Shown: positions 52,101 through 59,476 of the stretch, in pieces
Numbering within the stretch: position 1 is the stretch's first letter
Layout: each line of letters opens with the position of its first letter
Source of the DNA: UJ101 sp965262705
Lineage (GTDB): Bacteria > Bacteroidota > Bacteroidia > Flavobacteriales > UJ101
DNA: 64,000 nt
Assembly (NCBI GenBank): GCA_965262705.1
Contig: OZ253556.1
Span: forward strand, 558,001 to 622,000
Direction: 5' to 3'
The notes under the pieces: model-generated
Databases searched by the model: none
Told to the model about the DNA's origin: nothing
The model's input: only the letters and a program-made list of their open reading frames with translations
Made by a program: the position numbers and the translations under genes

Positions 52101-53202
52101 CCAAAAACAAAAAAGCAATACCTTTGGTTATACGGCAAGTTTTGTGCCGATTAATGACTTAAATATTGATTTTACAGCACAAAGAGACTATTCTAAGATA
52201 AGTTTACAATATGGTTTCAATCAAAGGCAAAATATAGCAGGAGAAGTTAAATTCACAGGATTGAATAATTTTGTGCAAGAGACCGGGCAATTCAGTACTA
52301 CGAATATCGGGTTAACTTCTTTTAAAAATTCTCAAACTTTATTTAATGATTTAAAAAATAATGCAGCTAAGATTGGTGCGCGTCTATCCGCGTCAACCGG
52401 GCGTGATATTCCAGGATATGGCATCACTAATCAGGAGGTTATTACCGAAGCCTTATTAAAAACCTATGCATCTTCCCGGCATTCCAATCCCGTAAAAAAT
52501 ATTCCCTTACCTAACTGGTCAATTAGTTATACCGGGTTAACCAACAATAAATTTTTAAATAAAACCTTCTCTCAAATTAATCTCACGCATGCCTATAGAT
52601 CGAATTATACTGTAAACGGCATACAGTCTAATCTTTCTTATTACGAGTATGAAAACGGCATAAACAAAGAGGAAAAGGATTTGAATGGAAGTTATAAAAC
52701 CGCTACCATATACAATGCGATTACTTTCGTAGAAACCTTTGCACCGCTTATCGGTATAGATATGACGCTGCGTAATAATGTACAATTACGTTTTATGTAT
52801 AATCGGGACAGAACGCAGTCTTTCAGTTATAATAACTACTCTTTAACCGACCAAACATCAAATGAATTTCAATTAGGATTAGGCTATATTTTTAAAGATT
52901 TGAAATTAAAATTGCGTTATCAAGGGCGGCAAAAAACGGTGAAAAGCGATTTGAATGTACGAGCCGATTTGATTATTCGAGATACAGAATCAGCTATTTT
53001 ACGACTGATAGAAAACGATAGCCAACTCATTTCGGGGGATAAGCAATTTGTCTTAAAAACTACTGCCGGATATAATTTTAGCAAAAACTTTAATTTAACT
53101 TTTTTCTATAATCATTCTGTTACCACTTATAAAATATCGACGGCTTACCCCATAACAGATATTCGTGCAGGACTTACTGCCCGATTTACCTTTGGAAATT
53201 AA
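46180..53202 (+). CDS. sprA: Cell-surface protein SprA, type IX secretion translocon
   Basis: Giant outer-membrane beta-barrel forming the translocon of the type IX secretion system; also needed for gliding in motile relatives. The 2340 residues begin at TTG (46180) with a signal peptide ending in LNAQE. Repeated long beta-rich stretches and conserved blocks such as NIIQALEVGNINMPLRSSLL, LFGVKGEFKFGKTYITSVFS, YLDDFEEAQSNISIKDPSNW and VWVNELRLSAID are characteristic of SprA. The C-terminus ends as a barrel strand (DIRAGLTARFTFGN). Length matches known SprA (about 2300-2500). The frame is intact over 7 kb with no element inside, in contrast with the crowded spacers, so it is probably under strong selection. 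Other T9SS genes are not in the window. Confidence 0.97.
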   Translation: MRIRYGSLNPIFVFCIFCLLSKLNAQEKTDSLKYPFTYQTGGLYLENPIKITTTYDLQTGLYKIEQKVANQNIVDPIYMTEKEYAEYILKQRIERYYKRKSRDYDAAYRSQKAGISIDKNSIIPGLNIKSKIFGKIFGGNKISIVPQGYASLDLGPHYQRIDNPQILEQNRSQFDIDLQQRIQLSLLGKIGENLQLKGNYDTQAGFAFENRLNLAFRPQVEGSEDNIIQALEVGNINMPLRSSLLIGPQALFGVKGEFKFGKTYITSVFSEQQSQSKTITTQKGGVVQDFEIKATDYEVNANFYLGDFFLKRYNEALRSYPNINSSATITRIEVWVRNRNSSNLNDKRSIIAIRDLGDDLSEGTQVPDNDKNPIYKNLVGATGIRDYYSAGSAAESVLPQGNGKLYVVEENMRLLNPSEYSYNEALGTLFLNQPVNEDDVIAVSYQIQQAGRYMQVGEFSNEVNKANQQQGTSDSSNNTSTIITKLIKGRGNNPENKRLWNLMMKNVYSLGTNAISPDNFKLDIYYNDQQLGLINYLKNNNTKPDRSNQRLLSIENLDRLVQNGNVQNGGDGFFDFVSGITVDAKNGKVIFTTTEPFNKTVQNYLSPSTNQPVAYPEIYTEIQNNLTGESSANDKFFIKGQYNSSSSDDISLGAINVPEGSVKVTANGQELIEGVDYIVDYTLGTVKIINQAIKDSGVPVNINIEDQGLFNLTKQRFIGINIEQRFNENFRLGATVLNYSERSITPKVNYGAEPVNNTMFGFNGFYSHEVPALTRWIDRLPLIETKAPSHITVQGEIAYLKPGQAKNTGNFSYLDDFEEAQSNISIKDPSNWSLAATPGGAKQTEFNGNATDLSYNDNRVLASWYSIDPVFFSSRQAGGLSSEELSNNKSRRVAYKEIYPQQDFTEGSQSYISTFDFSYYPELKGPYTVNPLGAVKDRWAGITRGLNVTNFNEANVEYVEFWLMDPYADGTNAGDTGDLILQVGSVSEDILKDGRKVYENGLPVQTPDPDNPITPVIWGQVPSNQALTYTFDTKNAQQRTLQDVGYDGLSDTQENSIYPNNNNPITGNDPAGDNYVYYLDSRWANLPGANSIVERYKYYRNSEGNSPFNSQESTTPNPDVEDANRDFNLDTNEDYFQYSIPISEDIAQNSTYVVGQRSVNVTMENGKTTTTKWYQVRVPINAPTQNIGSPSFNNIRFIRLLAKGFQKQITFRFATFDLVISNWRRFRKNLSGNLEGTTDVNINNFSVGKISIEENPDRYVIPPGIDREQLFNTSSIQAQNEQSLLMQINGLSASKNDNNARAIYKQVNLDLRRYRRLEMFIHAQDLNASLPGDGDLEVFIRLGTDLTQNYYEYAKPIIIGPEASAGMDPDEVWPNENKIDFNLHDFVKAKIARDASSNPDLNTRYLYNLSEGNSEENKEEISVKGRPSLQNVRYISIGIRNKATGVKNVEVWVNELRLSAIDNKGGYAATASINAQLADFANLTAAGTIRTAGFGAIDQGPSDRSQENYKQYAISTTINADKLLPKKWGVHLPVGLSVSKEFIDPLYSTSDTDVKFKEAANKSELKKIARDYTRQTSINLLNIGKTKTNTQTKKHFYDVENLSASFSFNKNYHRDFYIENHTSRAMRLGLNYNYAFKLGYLEPLKNWKAVHDTASSKKYLLWLKNLNVNLKPSRLSFMIDIDRQNDEFLYRNIDQYNSFAAGTTSLPFDPVYSNNYFFNWQYQIGYDLTKSLKLDFISSTSNIVDHFNDPTIFGGINLGIWDHLLDTGRPVKYNQQVRVNYKIPFEQFPYLEFITGDLAYNAAYDWRSPSNQYVDDDNNDLGNLIQNSQTITLQGGLNMESLYGKMQWYNAYQERLEKYHTEIAKNADQYQKELEQGQKSKQGKGNQSVKNKKNHLTFKDYLYGFASSLKQIQINYNKQLGTLLPGFLEDPGFFGFGSGFSPSFGFTIGSQADIRARALSRKWITPSNNLVNPYQKQKSNTFGYTASFVPINDLNIDFTAQRDYSKISLQYGFNQRQNIAGEVKFTGLNNFVQETGQFSTTNIGLTSFKNSQTLFNDLKNNAAKIGARLSASTGRDIPGYGITNQEVITEALLKTYASSRHSNPVKNIPLPNWSISYTGLTNNKFLNKTFSQINLTHAYRSNYTVNGIQSNLSYYEYENGINKEEKDLNGSYKTATIYNAITFVETFAPLIGIDMTLRNNVQLRFMYNRDRTQSFSYNNYSLTDQTSNEFQLGLGYIFKDLKLKLRYQGRQKTVKSDLNVRADLIIRDTESAILRLIENDSQLISGDKQFVLKTTAGYNFSKNFNLTFFYNHSVTTYKISTAYPITDIRAGLTARFTFGN

Positions 53203-53339
53203 TTGTAAAATCTGTTTTTAATCATCTAAATATCAAAACACAAAATATTACATAGTCCCGCTTTGCGTAAACTCTCAAAGATTGCTTTACTCTTTTTTCT
53301 TGTTTAAAACATACTTGAATAAAATCAGTATTAAAAATC

Positions 53340-53527
53340 GAGACCGTTGCAGAACATATAAAAAAGTATGAAAAAGAAAGCATTTAGCTTCAAACTGCTT
53401 CCTTACTTCGACAGGATCAGTAACCATCTCAAAAAATTAAAATCCTCCACACCCATTAGGTTGCTCCGGGGTGTAATTTTTATCGGGCGTTGCATTTTTT
53501 TGCTAAAGTGCTTTTTGCAACAGTCTC
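53340..53527 (+). mobile_element. GAGACC element, copy 14 (188 bp), duplication AAATC
   Basis: GAGACCGTTGCAGAACAT to TTTTTGCAACAGTCTC with exact AAATC flanks (53335-53339, 53528-53532). It includes the CTTCGACAGGATCAGTAACC module. It lies between sprA and hemJ; the rest of that gap is AT-rich with a TAACTTTG -7 box at 53556-53563 for hemJ. Confidence 0.94.
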
Positions 53528-53600
53528 AAATCAATATTTTTTTTACAGAAACCATTAACTTTGTTATATTGATTTCTAATTATAAAAAATATCCCCGCGT

Positions 53601-54164
53601 ATGAGTCTCGAATATGGAAGTACTTTTTACAATATAATTAAATCACTTCACATTATTTTTATGGTAAGTTACTTTGCCGGCATTTTTTATATGGTAAGAT
53701 TATTTATTTATCATAGCGAAACTCCTTTGGAAAAAGAACCGAAAAAAAGCATTCTTCAGCAGCAATTTATCAAAATGGAACGCTTGCTGTGGAATATTAT
53801 CACGGTACCTGCTTTCGTTTTGATGACACTAACCGGATTTATCATGCTATTATATAATTGGAGTTCGTATTTTGTATTCGCATCATGGATGCACTTTAAG
53901 TTAATTTTTATTGTAGTGCTACTGGTTTATCAATTTTTATGTTGGAGAATTGTATTACAATTAAAGCATAATATATTTAAATATACTTCGCTGCAACTTC
54001 GATTATGGAATGAAATCGCTACGATTATCCTGTTCAGTGTTGTTTTTATCGCTATTATGAAAGACCAATTTACACTATATCGATATTGGATTATAGGAGG
54101 CTTGTTTATTTTTGGTATCCTCATTATGCTTATCGTCCGAATAGTGAAGAGAATCCGAAAATAG
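53601..54164 (+). CDS. hemJ: HemJ-like protoporphyrinogen oxidase (membrane)
   Basis: A 187-residue membrane protein of the HemJ/UPF0093 (CopD-like) family, which oxidises protoporphyrinogen IX in heme synthesis in bacteria lacking HemY/HemG. There are about five hydrophobic segments. Conserved features are SLHIIFMVSYFAGIFYMVRLFIYH (about 13-36, with two His), MLTGFIML-like MTLTGFIMLLYN (about 76-87) and WMHFKLIFIVVLLVYQ (about 96-111). It is likely a heme-binding enzyme. It seems transcribed alone. Confidence 0.88.
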   Translation: MSLEYGSTFYNIIKSLHIIFMVSYFAGIFYMVRLFIYHSETPLEKEPKKSILQQQFIKMERLLWNIITVPAFVLMTLTGFIMLLYNWSSYFVFASWMHFKLIFIVVLLVYQFLCWRIVLQLKHNIFKYTSLQLRLWNEIATIILFSVVFIAIMKDQFTLYRYWIIGGLFIFGILIMLIVRIVKRIRK

Positions 54165-54226
54165 CAACCCTAAATTCAGTAATAAAACCCGTGGTTTTGT
54201 TAACTTACAGCTGCTAAAAGTGCTTT

Positions 54227-54390
54227 GAGACCGTTGCAAAACACATAAAAAAGTATGAAAAAGAAAGCATTTAACTTCAAACTGTTTCCTTCTCAAAAGA
54301 TTAAAATCCTCATAACCAAAAGGTTGATCCGGTGTTTAATTTTTATCGGGTGTTGCATTTTTTTGCTAAAGAGCTTTTTGCAATGGTCTC
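54227..54390 (+). mobile_element. GAGACC element, copy 15 (164 bp)
   Basis: GAGACCGTTGCAAAACAC to TTTTTGCAATGGTCTC; the flanks (GCTTT, AAGTT) do not match. It lies between the convergent genes hemJ and dsbD, its right end 5 bp from the dsbD stop codon. Confidence 0.9.
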
Positions 54391-54395
54391 AAGTT

Positions 54396-56399
54396 TTACT
54401 CCATATTCTTAAAGGTATTCAACCCACAGTCTAAAAATGCTTTGAATTCCCTCGCATTTTTATAGCCCTTGATGTCTCGATTCAATAAGCGTCCATCAGG
54501 AGTTATTAAGGCATAGTTGGGTTGTGAATTATTTTTAAAATTCTCAGTTTGAAAAGTAGCCCATTTATTTCCTACTGTTTTGATTCTCTTGTTTTTATGC
54601 TGGATTTTTACATACACTTCTTTTTGCTGATTCTTTGGTAATTCTTTACTAGAATCAACGTAAAGCGATGCAATAATTACCTCATTCTTTAAAATAGATT
54701 TAATTTCGGGCTCTATCCAAACATTATCTTCCATTCTTCTACAGTTTTCACAGCCATATCCGGTAAAGTCGATCAAGACGGATTTGTTTTCCTTCTTAGC
54801 GAGATCGAATGCCTTTTCTAAATCATTATCAATTATTTTAATACCATGTTTTTCATCAAATCCATTTGCGTTACCATTATTTGAAGTATAATGAAACAAA
54901 CGGTAATTAGACGGTGGGATTATACCGCTCAACCATTTTAAATTTGCATCAGGTAAAAGGCCTGAAAACAGGTATAAAATAAACGCAATAATTAAACCCC
55001 CAAAACCGATACGAAGCCAACTTAACTTTCTGTTCTTTTTACTATCATGTGGAAAAAAAATCTTTTTAAATATATAAAGCGCTAATAAGATGAAAATAAT
55101 TATCCAAATAGCGATATATACTTCTTTTTTAAGAATCCCCATTGGGCCGTTAAATCCTACCAGGTCAGCTTTTGATAAAAATTTTAGCGCTAAAGCCAAC
55201 TCTAAAAATCCGATAACCACTTTTAAAGAAGTCATCCAACTTCCTGATTTGGGCATTGCGTGTAAAAGACTTGGAAAAAGAGCGGATAGAGTAAAAGGTA
55301 ATGCTAGCGCAAGACCAAACCCAAACATCCCCATTGTCAATTGAGTAGCCCCATTAGGTGCTTGAATGGCATTTACCAATAAAGTGCCGAGAATAGGACC
55401 TGTGCATGAAAAAGACACAATAACTAAGGTTAATGCCATGAAAAATGTTCCAATCCATCCGGCTTTTTCTGAGTGTTGGTCAATTTTATTTGCCCATGAA
55501 CTTGGCAAAGTCAGTTCAAAATAACCGAAGAAAGAAATAGCGAACACAATAAAAATAAGAGCGAAAAACAGGTTGAGCCAAACGTTAGTCGAAATTTTAT
55601 TGAATAGTTCAGGATCTACACCGCCTAAGACATGAAAAGGAACACTAAATAAAGTAAAAATAGCCATAATAAAAAACCCGTACAATCCTGCCTGAAGCCA
55701 TCCCTTCTTCTTTTTTTTCTCTCCTTTCTTAGTGAAGAAAGAAACTGTCAGGGGAATTAATGGAAAAATACAAGGCATTAGCAACGCAATAAATCCGCCG
55801 AGGAAACCTTTCAAAAAAGTTCCGAGCAGCGAATTATCCTTTTCCTCAACTTCGCCACAATCATTTATCGGATGTTCTACATCAATAGAAGCCATTTTTA
55901 GCGTGGTTTTAGCTGCTGCTATTTTTGTTTTATCAGCTTTCGTTCCATCTAAATTAAGCGTAAAAGCCTTTTCGTCAGGGGCCAAGCATTTTATATCATT
56001 ACAAACCTGATAAAAAAATCCTCCCTTGATAACTCTCAAATCAGGATTGATTATTTTTATTTTTTGGCGAAAGGTAACTTCGTTTTTATAGTACTTCAAA
56101 TCGGCTTTAAAAACTTCACTATAAGTTTCTATCTTCTTTCCATCTATTTGAACCGTATCCACTAATTGATAATTTCCTTTTCTACTTTCAAAATTAATTT
56201 CAGTGGGCAGGCCCGCTTCCTGTTCGTCCATAGAATACAAGTGCCATTTATTGTCAATTTTTATTTTTAACGAAATTTCATATTCTTTATTTCCCAACGA
56301 TTTTATCGATTCTGTAACTTTTACCGGGTCAATAACCTGAGCGGATAACCCTATGCCTATTACAAATAATAATAATCTAAGCACTATTTCCTTTCTCAT
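54396..56399 (-). CDS. dsbD: Thiol:disulfide interchange protein DsbD
   Basis: Carries reducing power from cytosolic thioredoxin across the inner membrane to periplasmic thiol proteins. The 667 residues have a signal peptide, an N-terminal DsbD-alpha domain with the active Cys pair in YQVCNDIKCLAP (about 130-141), eight or so transmembrane segments (about 190-500; LLMPCIFPLIPLTVSFF and VSFSCTGPILGTLL hold the membrane Cys), and a C-terminal thioredoxin domain with GYGCENCRRME (about 563-573). Length fits the family. It overlaps no gene but follows tilS by 4 bp, suggesting co-transcription. The TlpA-like lipoprotein at 31553-32947 could be a client. Confidence 0.95.
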   Translation of the reverse strand: MRKEIVLRLLLFVIGIGLSAQVIDPVKVTESIKSLGNKEYEISLKIKIDNKWHLYSMDEQEAGLPTEINFESRKGNYQLVDTVQIDGKKIETYSEVFKADLKYYKNEVTFRQKIKIINPDLRVIKGGFFYQVCNDIKCLAPDEKAFTLNLDGTKADKTKIAAAKTTLKMASIDVEHPINDCGEVEEKDNSLLGTFLKGFLGGFIALLMPCIFPLIPLTVSFFTKKGEKKKKKGWLQAGLYGFFIMAIFTLFSVPFHVLGGVDPELFNKISTNVWLNLFFALIFIVFAISFFGYFELTLPSSWANKIDQHSEKAGWIGTFFMALTLVIVSFSCTGPILGTLLVNAIQAPNGATQLTMGMFGFGLALALPFTLSALFPSLLHAMPKSGSWMTSLKVVIGFLELALALKFLSKADLVGFNGPMGILKKEVYIAIWIIIFILLALYIFKKIFFPHDSKKNRKLSWLRIGFGGLIIAFILYLFSGLLPDANLKWLSGIIPPSNYRLFHYTSNNGNANGFDEKHGIKIIDNDLEKAFDLAKKENKSVLIDFTGYGCENCRRMEDNVWIEPEIKSILKNEVIIASLYVDSSKELPKNQQKEVYVKIQHKNKRIKTVGNKWATFQTENFKNNSQPNYALITPDGRLLNRDIKGYKNAREFKAFLDCGLNTFKNME

Positions 56400-56403
56400 A
56401 ACC

Positions 56404-57729
56404 TTATATATTTATGGTAACTATTGCTTGTGTATAATGATTTACTTTAAACCGACGGTCTAACCGCATACCTACAATCCAAATTATTTTTTTATCTCCA
56501 TTTTCTAACAGCCATACCTGCTCCTTTTGATGAATCGCAAGTTTTTGATCTTTAAAAAATTTACTTACTTTCTTTTTCCCTTTCATCCCCGAAGGATAAA
56601 AAACATCTCCGCAGACTTTTCTTCTTAATCGTAACGGAAAAATTAGTTTTTCTTTATCAACCTCCACCTGCTTTTCCACATAAAAAGGTAAGCAGGAAAC
56701 AAATTTAGTTAAATTTAATACATTTTGAATTAAATCCTTACTTTCTATAATACATTCCTGTTGTAGAAGCGGTTTTTTTTCAATTAAAAATAAAATATTC
56801 CGACTCTTTACAAGACGGTATCGATCGTTGATTAATTGTTTGCCTGATAAACTTTTTAAAATATTTAACACATCATCTGTTTCATAAAAACCATACGGGC
56901 TAAAAATCAAATGCAAATACGCTTTTATAGGGTTTAAAGAAAGTAATTCGCCCGCATTGAACTGTATCTCTCCCAGTGTTTTTTTTATAATGATACGATT
57001 CTTCTTCTCCTCTAATACATGATTAATCAACTCATCATATTCATTAAGATAGCTTAGCGTTTGTTGAAAATTATGTAAAAACCGTTCTTGTGTTTTTTCT
57101 AATTCAGGGATTATTTTTAAACGTATCCGGTTGCGCAGATATTCCGTTTTTTGGTTAGAAGTATCTTCTCGCCATATTAATTGATTTTCAAGTGCATATT
57201 GTCTGATATGCATTTTAGAAAAGGCCAGCAGCGGACGAAGAACCTGATTTTTATTTGGCGATATTCCGGTTAATCCTTTCAGCCCTGTGCCCCGGGAGAG
57301 ATTGATAAGAAAGGTTTCCAGATTGTCATTCGCATGATGAGCTGTTAACAAAAAATCATAACCCTTTTCTTTTCTTACTTTTTTTAGCCAGTCGTAGCGC
57401 AATTTGCGTGCAGCCATTTGTATAGACATTTTATTTGTGCCGGCATACTTTTTAGTATCAAACGCGATAAAATAAAAAGGAATGCTAAATTTTTCTGCCC
57501 AGTTTTTGCAAAAATATTCGTCTTCATTCGCTTCTTTTCCTCTTAATTTAAAATTACAGTGTGCTACGGCAAATTCAACTTTTAAGCGATTCAAAAGATG
57601 GGCTAATACTATGCTGTCTACACCTCCGCTTAAAGCAACAAGACTTTTTTTCTCTTTTAAAAAAGGAAAATTCTGTTGAATATGTGCTTTAAAAAGCGTA
57701 AACAATGAAGAAGAGGATTTATAATTCAA
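56404..57729 (-). CDS. tilS: tRNA(Ile)-lysidine synthase
   Basis: Modifies C34 of tRNA-Ile2 to lysidine, letting it read AUA; essential. The 441 residues contain the N-type ATP pyrophosphatase loop VALSGGVDSIVLAHLL (about 27-42), AHCNFKLRGKEANEDEYF (about 57-74), TAHHANDNLETFLINLSRGTGLKG (about 133-156) and LRPLLAFSK, then a C-terminal TilS domain. Length is standard. It is followed after 4 bp by dsbD and probably shares a transcript. Confidence 0.96.
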   Translation of the reverse strand: MNYKSSSSLFTLFKAHIQQNFPFLKEKKSLVALSGGVDSIVLAHLLNRLKVEFAVAHCNFKLRGKEANEDEYFCKNWAEKFSIPFYFIAFDTKKYAGTNKMSIQMAARKLRYDWLKKVRKEKGYDFLLTAHHANDNLETFLINLSRGTGLKGLTGISPNKNQVLRPLLAFSKMHIRQYALENQLIWREDTSNQKTEYLRNRIRLKIIPELEKTQERFLHNFQQTLSYLNEYDELINHVLEEKKNRIIIKKTLGEIQFNAGELLSLNPIKAYLHLIFSPYGFYETDDVLNILKSLSGKQLINDRYRLVKSRNILFLIEKKPLLQQECIIESKDLIQNVLNLTKFVSCLPFYVEKQVEVDKEKLIFPLRLRRKVCGDVFYPSGMKGKKKVSKFFKDQKLAIHQKEQVWLLENGDKKIIWIVGMRLDRRFKVNHYTQAIVTINI

Positions 57730-57806
57730 ACTGAATAAATTTTAAAAAGACTGCCCGTTTTTCTTTGATTATTAGAATATTCTATACTCACTACGGGCAT
57801 ATTTAT

Positions 57807-58940
57807 TTATAACATTCCCTTTGTAGAGGGCAAAATCATTTTTTCGGGGTCTCGTTTTACCGCAGCCTTGACAGCCCTAGCAAAGGCTTTAAATATCGCT
57901 TCAATTTTATGGTGTTCATTTGTGCCTTCTGCTTTGATATTTACATTCGCTTTTGCACTATCAATAAACGATTTAAAGAAATGATAAAACATTTCGGTAG
58001 GCATTCCACCTATTTTTTCTCGTTTAAATTCCGCTTCCCAAACCAATCCGCTTCGACCGCTAAAATCAATGGCAACTTGTGCCAGGCAATCATCCATCGG
58101 CAAACAAAAACCATAGCGCTCTATTCCTATTTTATTAGATAATGCTTTTGCAAAAACTTCACCCAGTGCAATAGCGGTATCCTCGATGGTATGGTGCTCA
58201 TCTACATGCAAATCTCCCTTAACGCTTATTTCCAAATCCATTTGACCATGACGAGCTAACTGCTCTAACATGTGATCAAAGAATCCAATTCCGGTATCTA
58301 TTACCGCTTTTCCTTCTCTATCAAGATTCAATGTAATTTGTACTTCCGTTTCTTTGGTTTTTCGTTGGATGACCGCCTTACGATTCTTTAATTTCAAAAA
58401 ATGATAAATCATGTCCCAATCGTTCGTCTCAAGAGAGATAAAAGGTTCTAAATCTTTAAATTTTACGGTAATTTCTTCTTCGCCAAGATGGGTTTCATTA
58501 TTAAGATAAATGGCTTTCGTACCAAGATTTTTGGCTAATTCAACATCCGTAAGCCGATCGCCGATAACGAATGAATTTTTCAAATTATAGTTTTCGGACA
58601 AATAATCGGTCAATAAACCTGTTTTAGGTTTTCGGGTCGGGGCATTATCTTTAGCAAAAGTTCTGTCTATAAGAATATTATGAAAAAATATTCCTTCATT
58701 TTTGAACGTTTGTACGATAAAGTTCTGCACAGGAAAAAAAGTGTTTTCCGGAAAATATTTTGTTCCTAATCCATCCTGATTAGTAATCATAACAAACATA
58801 TAATCAAGTTCAATCGAGATTTTTCTTAGAGAAGAAATCACCTTAGGGTAAAAAACCAATTTTTCAAAAGAATCAATTTGCTCGTCTTCAGGCTCTTGTA
58901 TTAACGTTCCGTCCCGGTCTATAAAAAGTACCTTTCTCAT
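57807..58940 (-). CDS. hisB: Bifunctional histidinol-phosphatase / imidazoleglycerol-phosphate dehydratase
   Basis: Two steps of histidine synthesis in one protein. The 377 residues split into an N-terminal HAD-type histidinol-phosphatase (about 1-165; LFIDRDGTLIQEP with DxDGT, and GDRLTDVELAKNLG) and a C-terminal dehydratase (about 185-377; GIGFFDHMLEQLARHGQMDL, DEHHTIEDTAIALGE, HHKIEAIFKAFARA). The paired His-rich Mn-binding motifs HHxxED and HHKIEA are intact. Length is typical of the fused form. No other his gene is in the window, so it is detached from the usual operon or a remnant of one. Confidence 0.96.
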   Translation of the reverse strand: MRKVLFIDRDGTLIQEPEDEQIDSFEKLVFYPKVISSLRKISIELDYMFVMITNQDGLGTKYFPENTFFPVQNFIVQTFKNEGIFFHNILIDRTFAKDNAPTRKPKTGLLTDYLSENYNLKNSFVIGDRLTDVELAKNLGTKAIYLNNETHLGEEEITVKFKDLEPFISLETNDWDMIYHFLKLKNRKAVIQRKTKETEVQITLNLDREGKAVIDTGIGFFDHMLEQLARHGQMDLEISVKGDLHVDEHHTIEDTAIALGEVFAKALSNKIGIERYGFCLPMDDCLAQVAIDFSGRSGLVWEAEFKREKIGGMPTEMFYHFFKSFIDSAKANVNIKAEGTNEHHKIEAIFKAFARAVKAAVKRDPEKMILPSTKGML

Positions 58941-59029
58941 ATTTATTATAACTAAAATTAATAAAAATCAGATTCAAAAAAATAAGAACCCCTTTGCAAA
59001 AAGCGCCTTAGCAAAGCCTTCTACTTTAT

Positions 59030-59282
59030 GAGACCGTTGCAAAAAGCACGCTAACAAAAAAATGCTTGTATTGAATTTGCCGAAATGAAACGCCCGATAA
59101 AAATTAACTGCAAGTCAGCACAAGTTAAACACCGGAGCAACCTTTTGATTGTGAGGATTTACTCTTAGTAGCTGAGCACTTCGACTAGGCTCAGTAACCA
59201 CCTGTTGAAGCTTTGAGAATGAAGCATTTTGAAGCGAGATACTTTCTTTTTCATACTTTTTTATGTGTTCTGCAACGGTCCC
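59030..59282 (-). mobile_element. GAGACC element, copy 16 (253 bp), duplication TTTAT
   Basis: The longest copy, reverse orientation, exact TTTAT flanks (59025-59029, 59283-59287). Beyond the usual modules it has an inserted AACTGCAAGTCAGCACAAGTT module. Hairpin CAACC-TTTT-GATTG (one G-T type pair). A second, shorter fragment (TTTGCAAAAAGCGCCTTAGCAAAG) precedes it at about 58992-59016. From 59283 to 59476 nothing is recognised. Confidence 0.93.
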
Positions 59283-59476
59283 TTTATTTCTTTGGATAAT
59301 AATAAGTGTAAAGTCTCTTTCGTAATAAATTTCATTAGATTTGTTTATATTTAACCACCCCTCATAAATTATTTGTCTTTCACGGTATCATCCGTTCCAA
59401 GTTCCTATCATTTCCTGCCATTGTTATTTCTAGATAATTTATGACAGCAGTAAAAGCAATGTGCCATAAACCTTTT

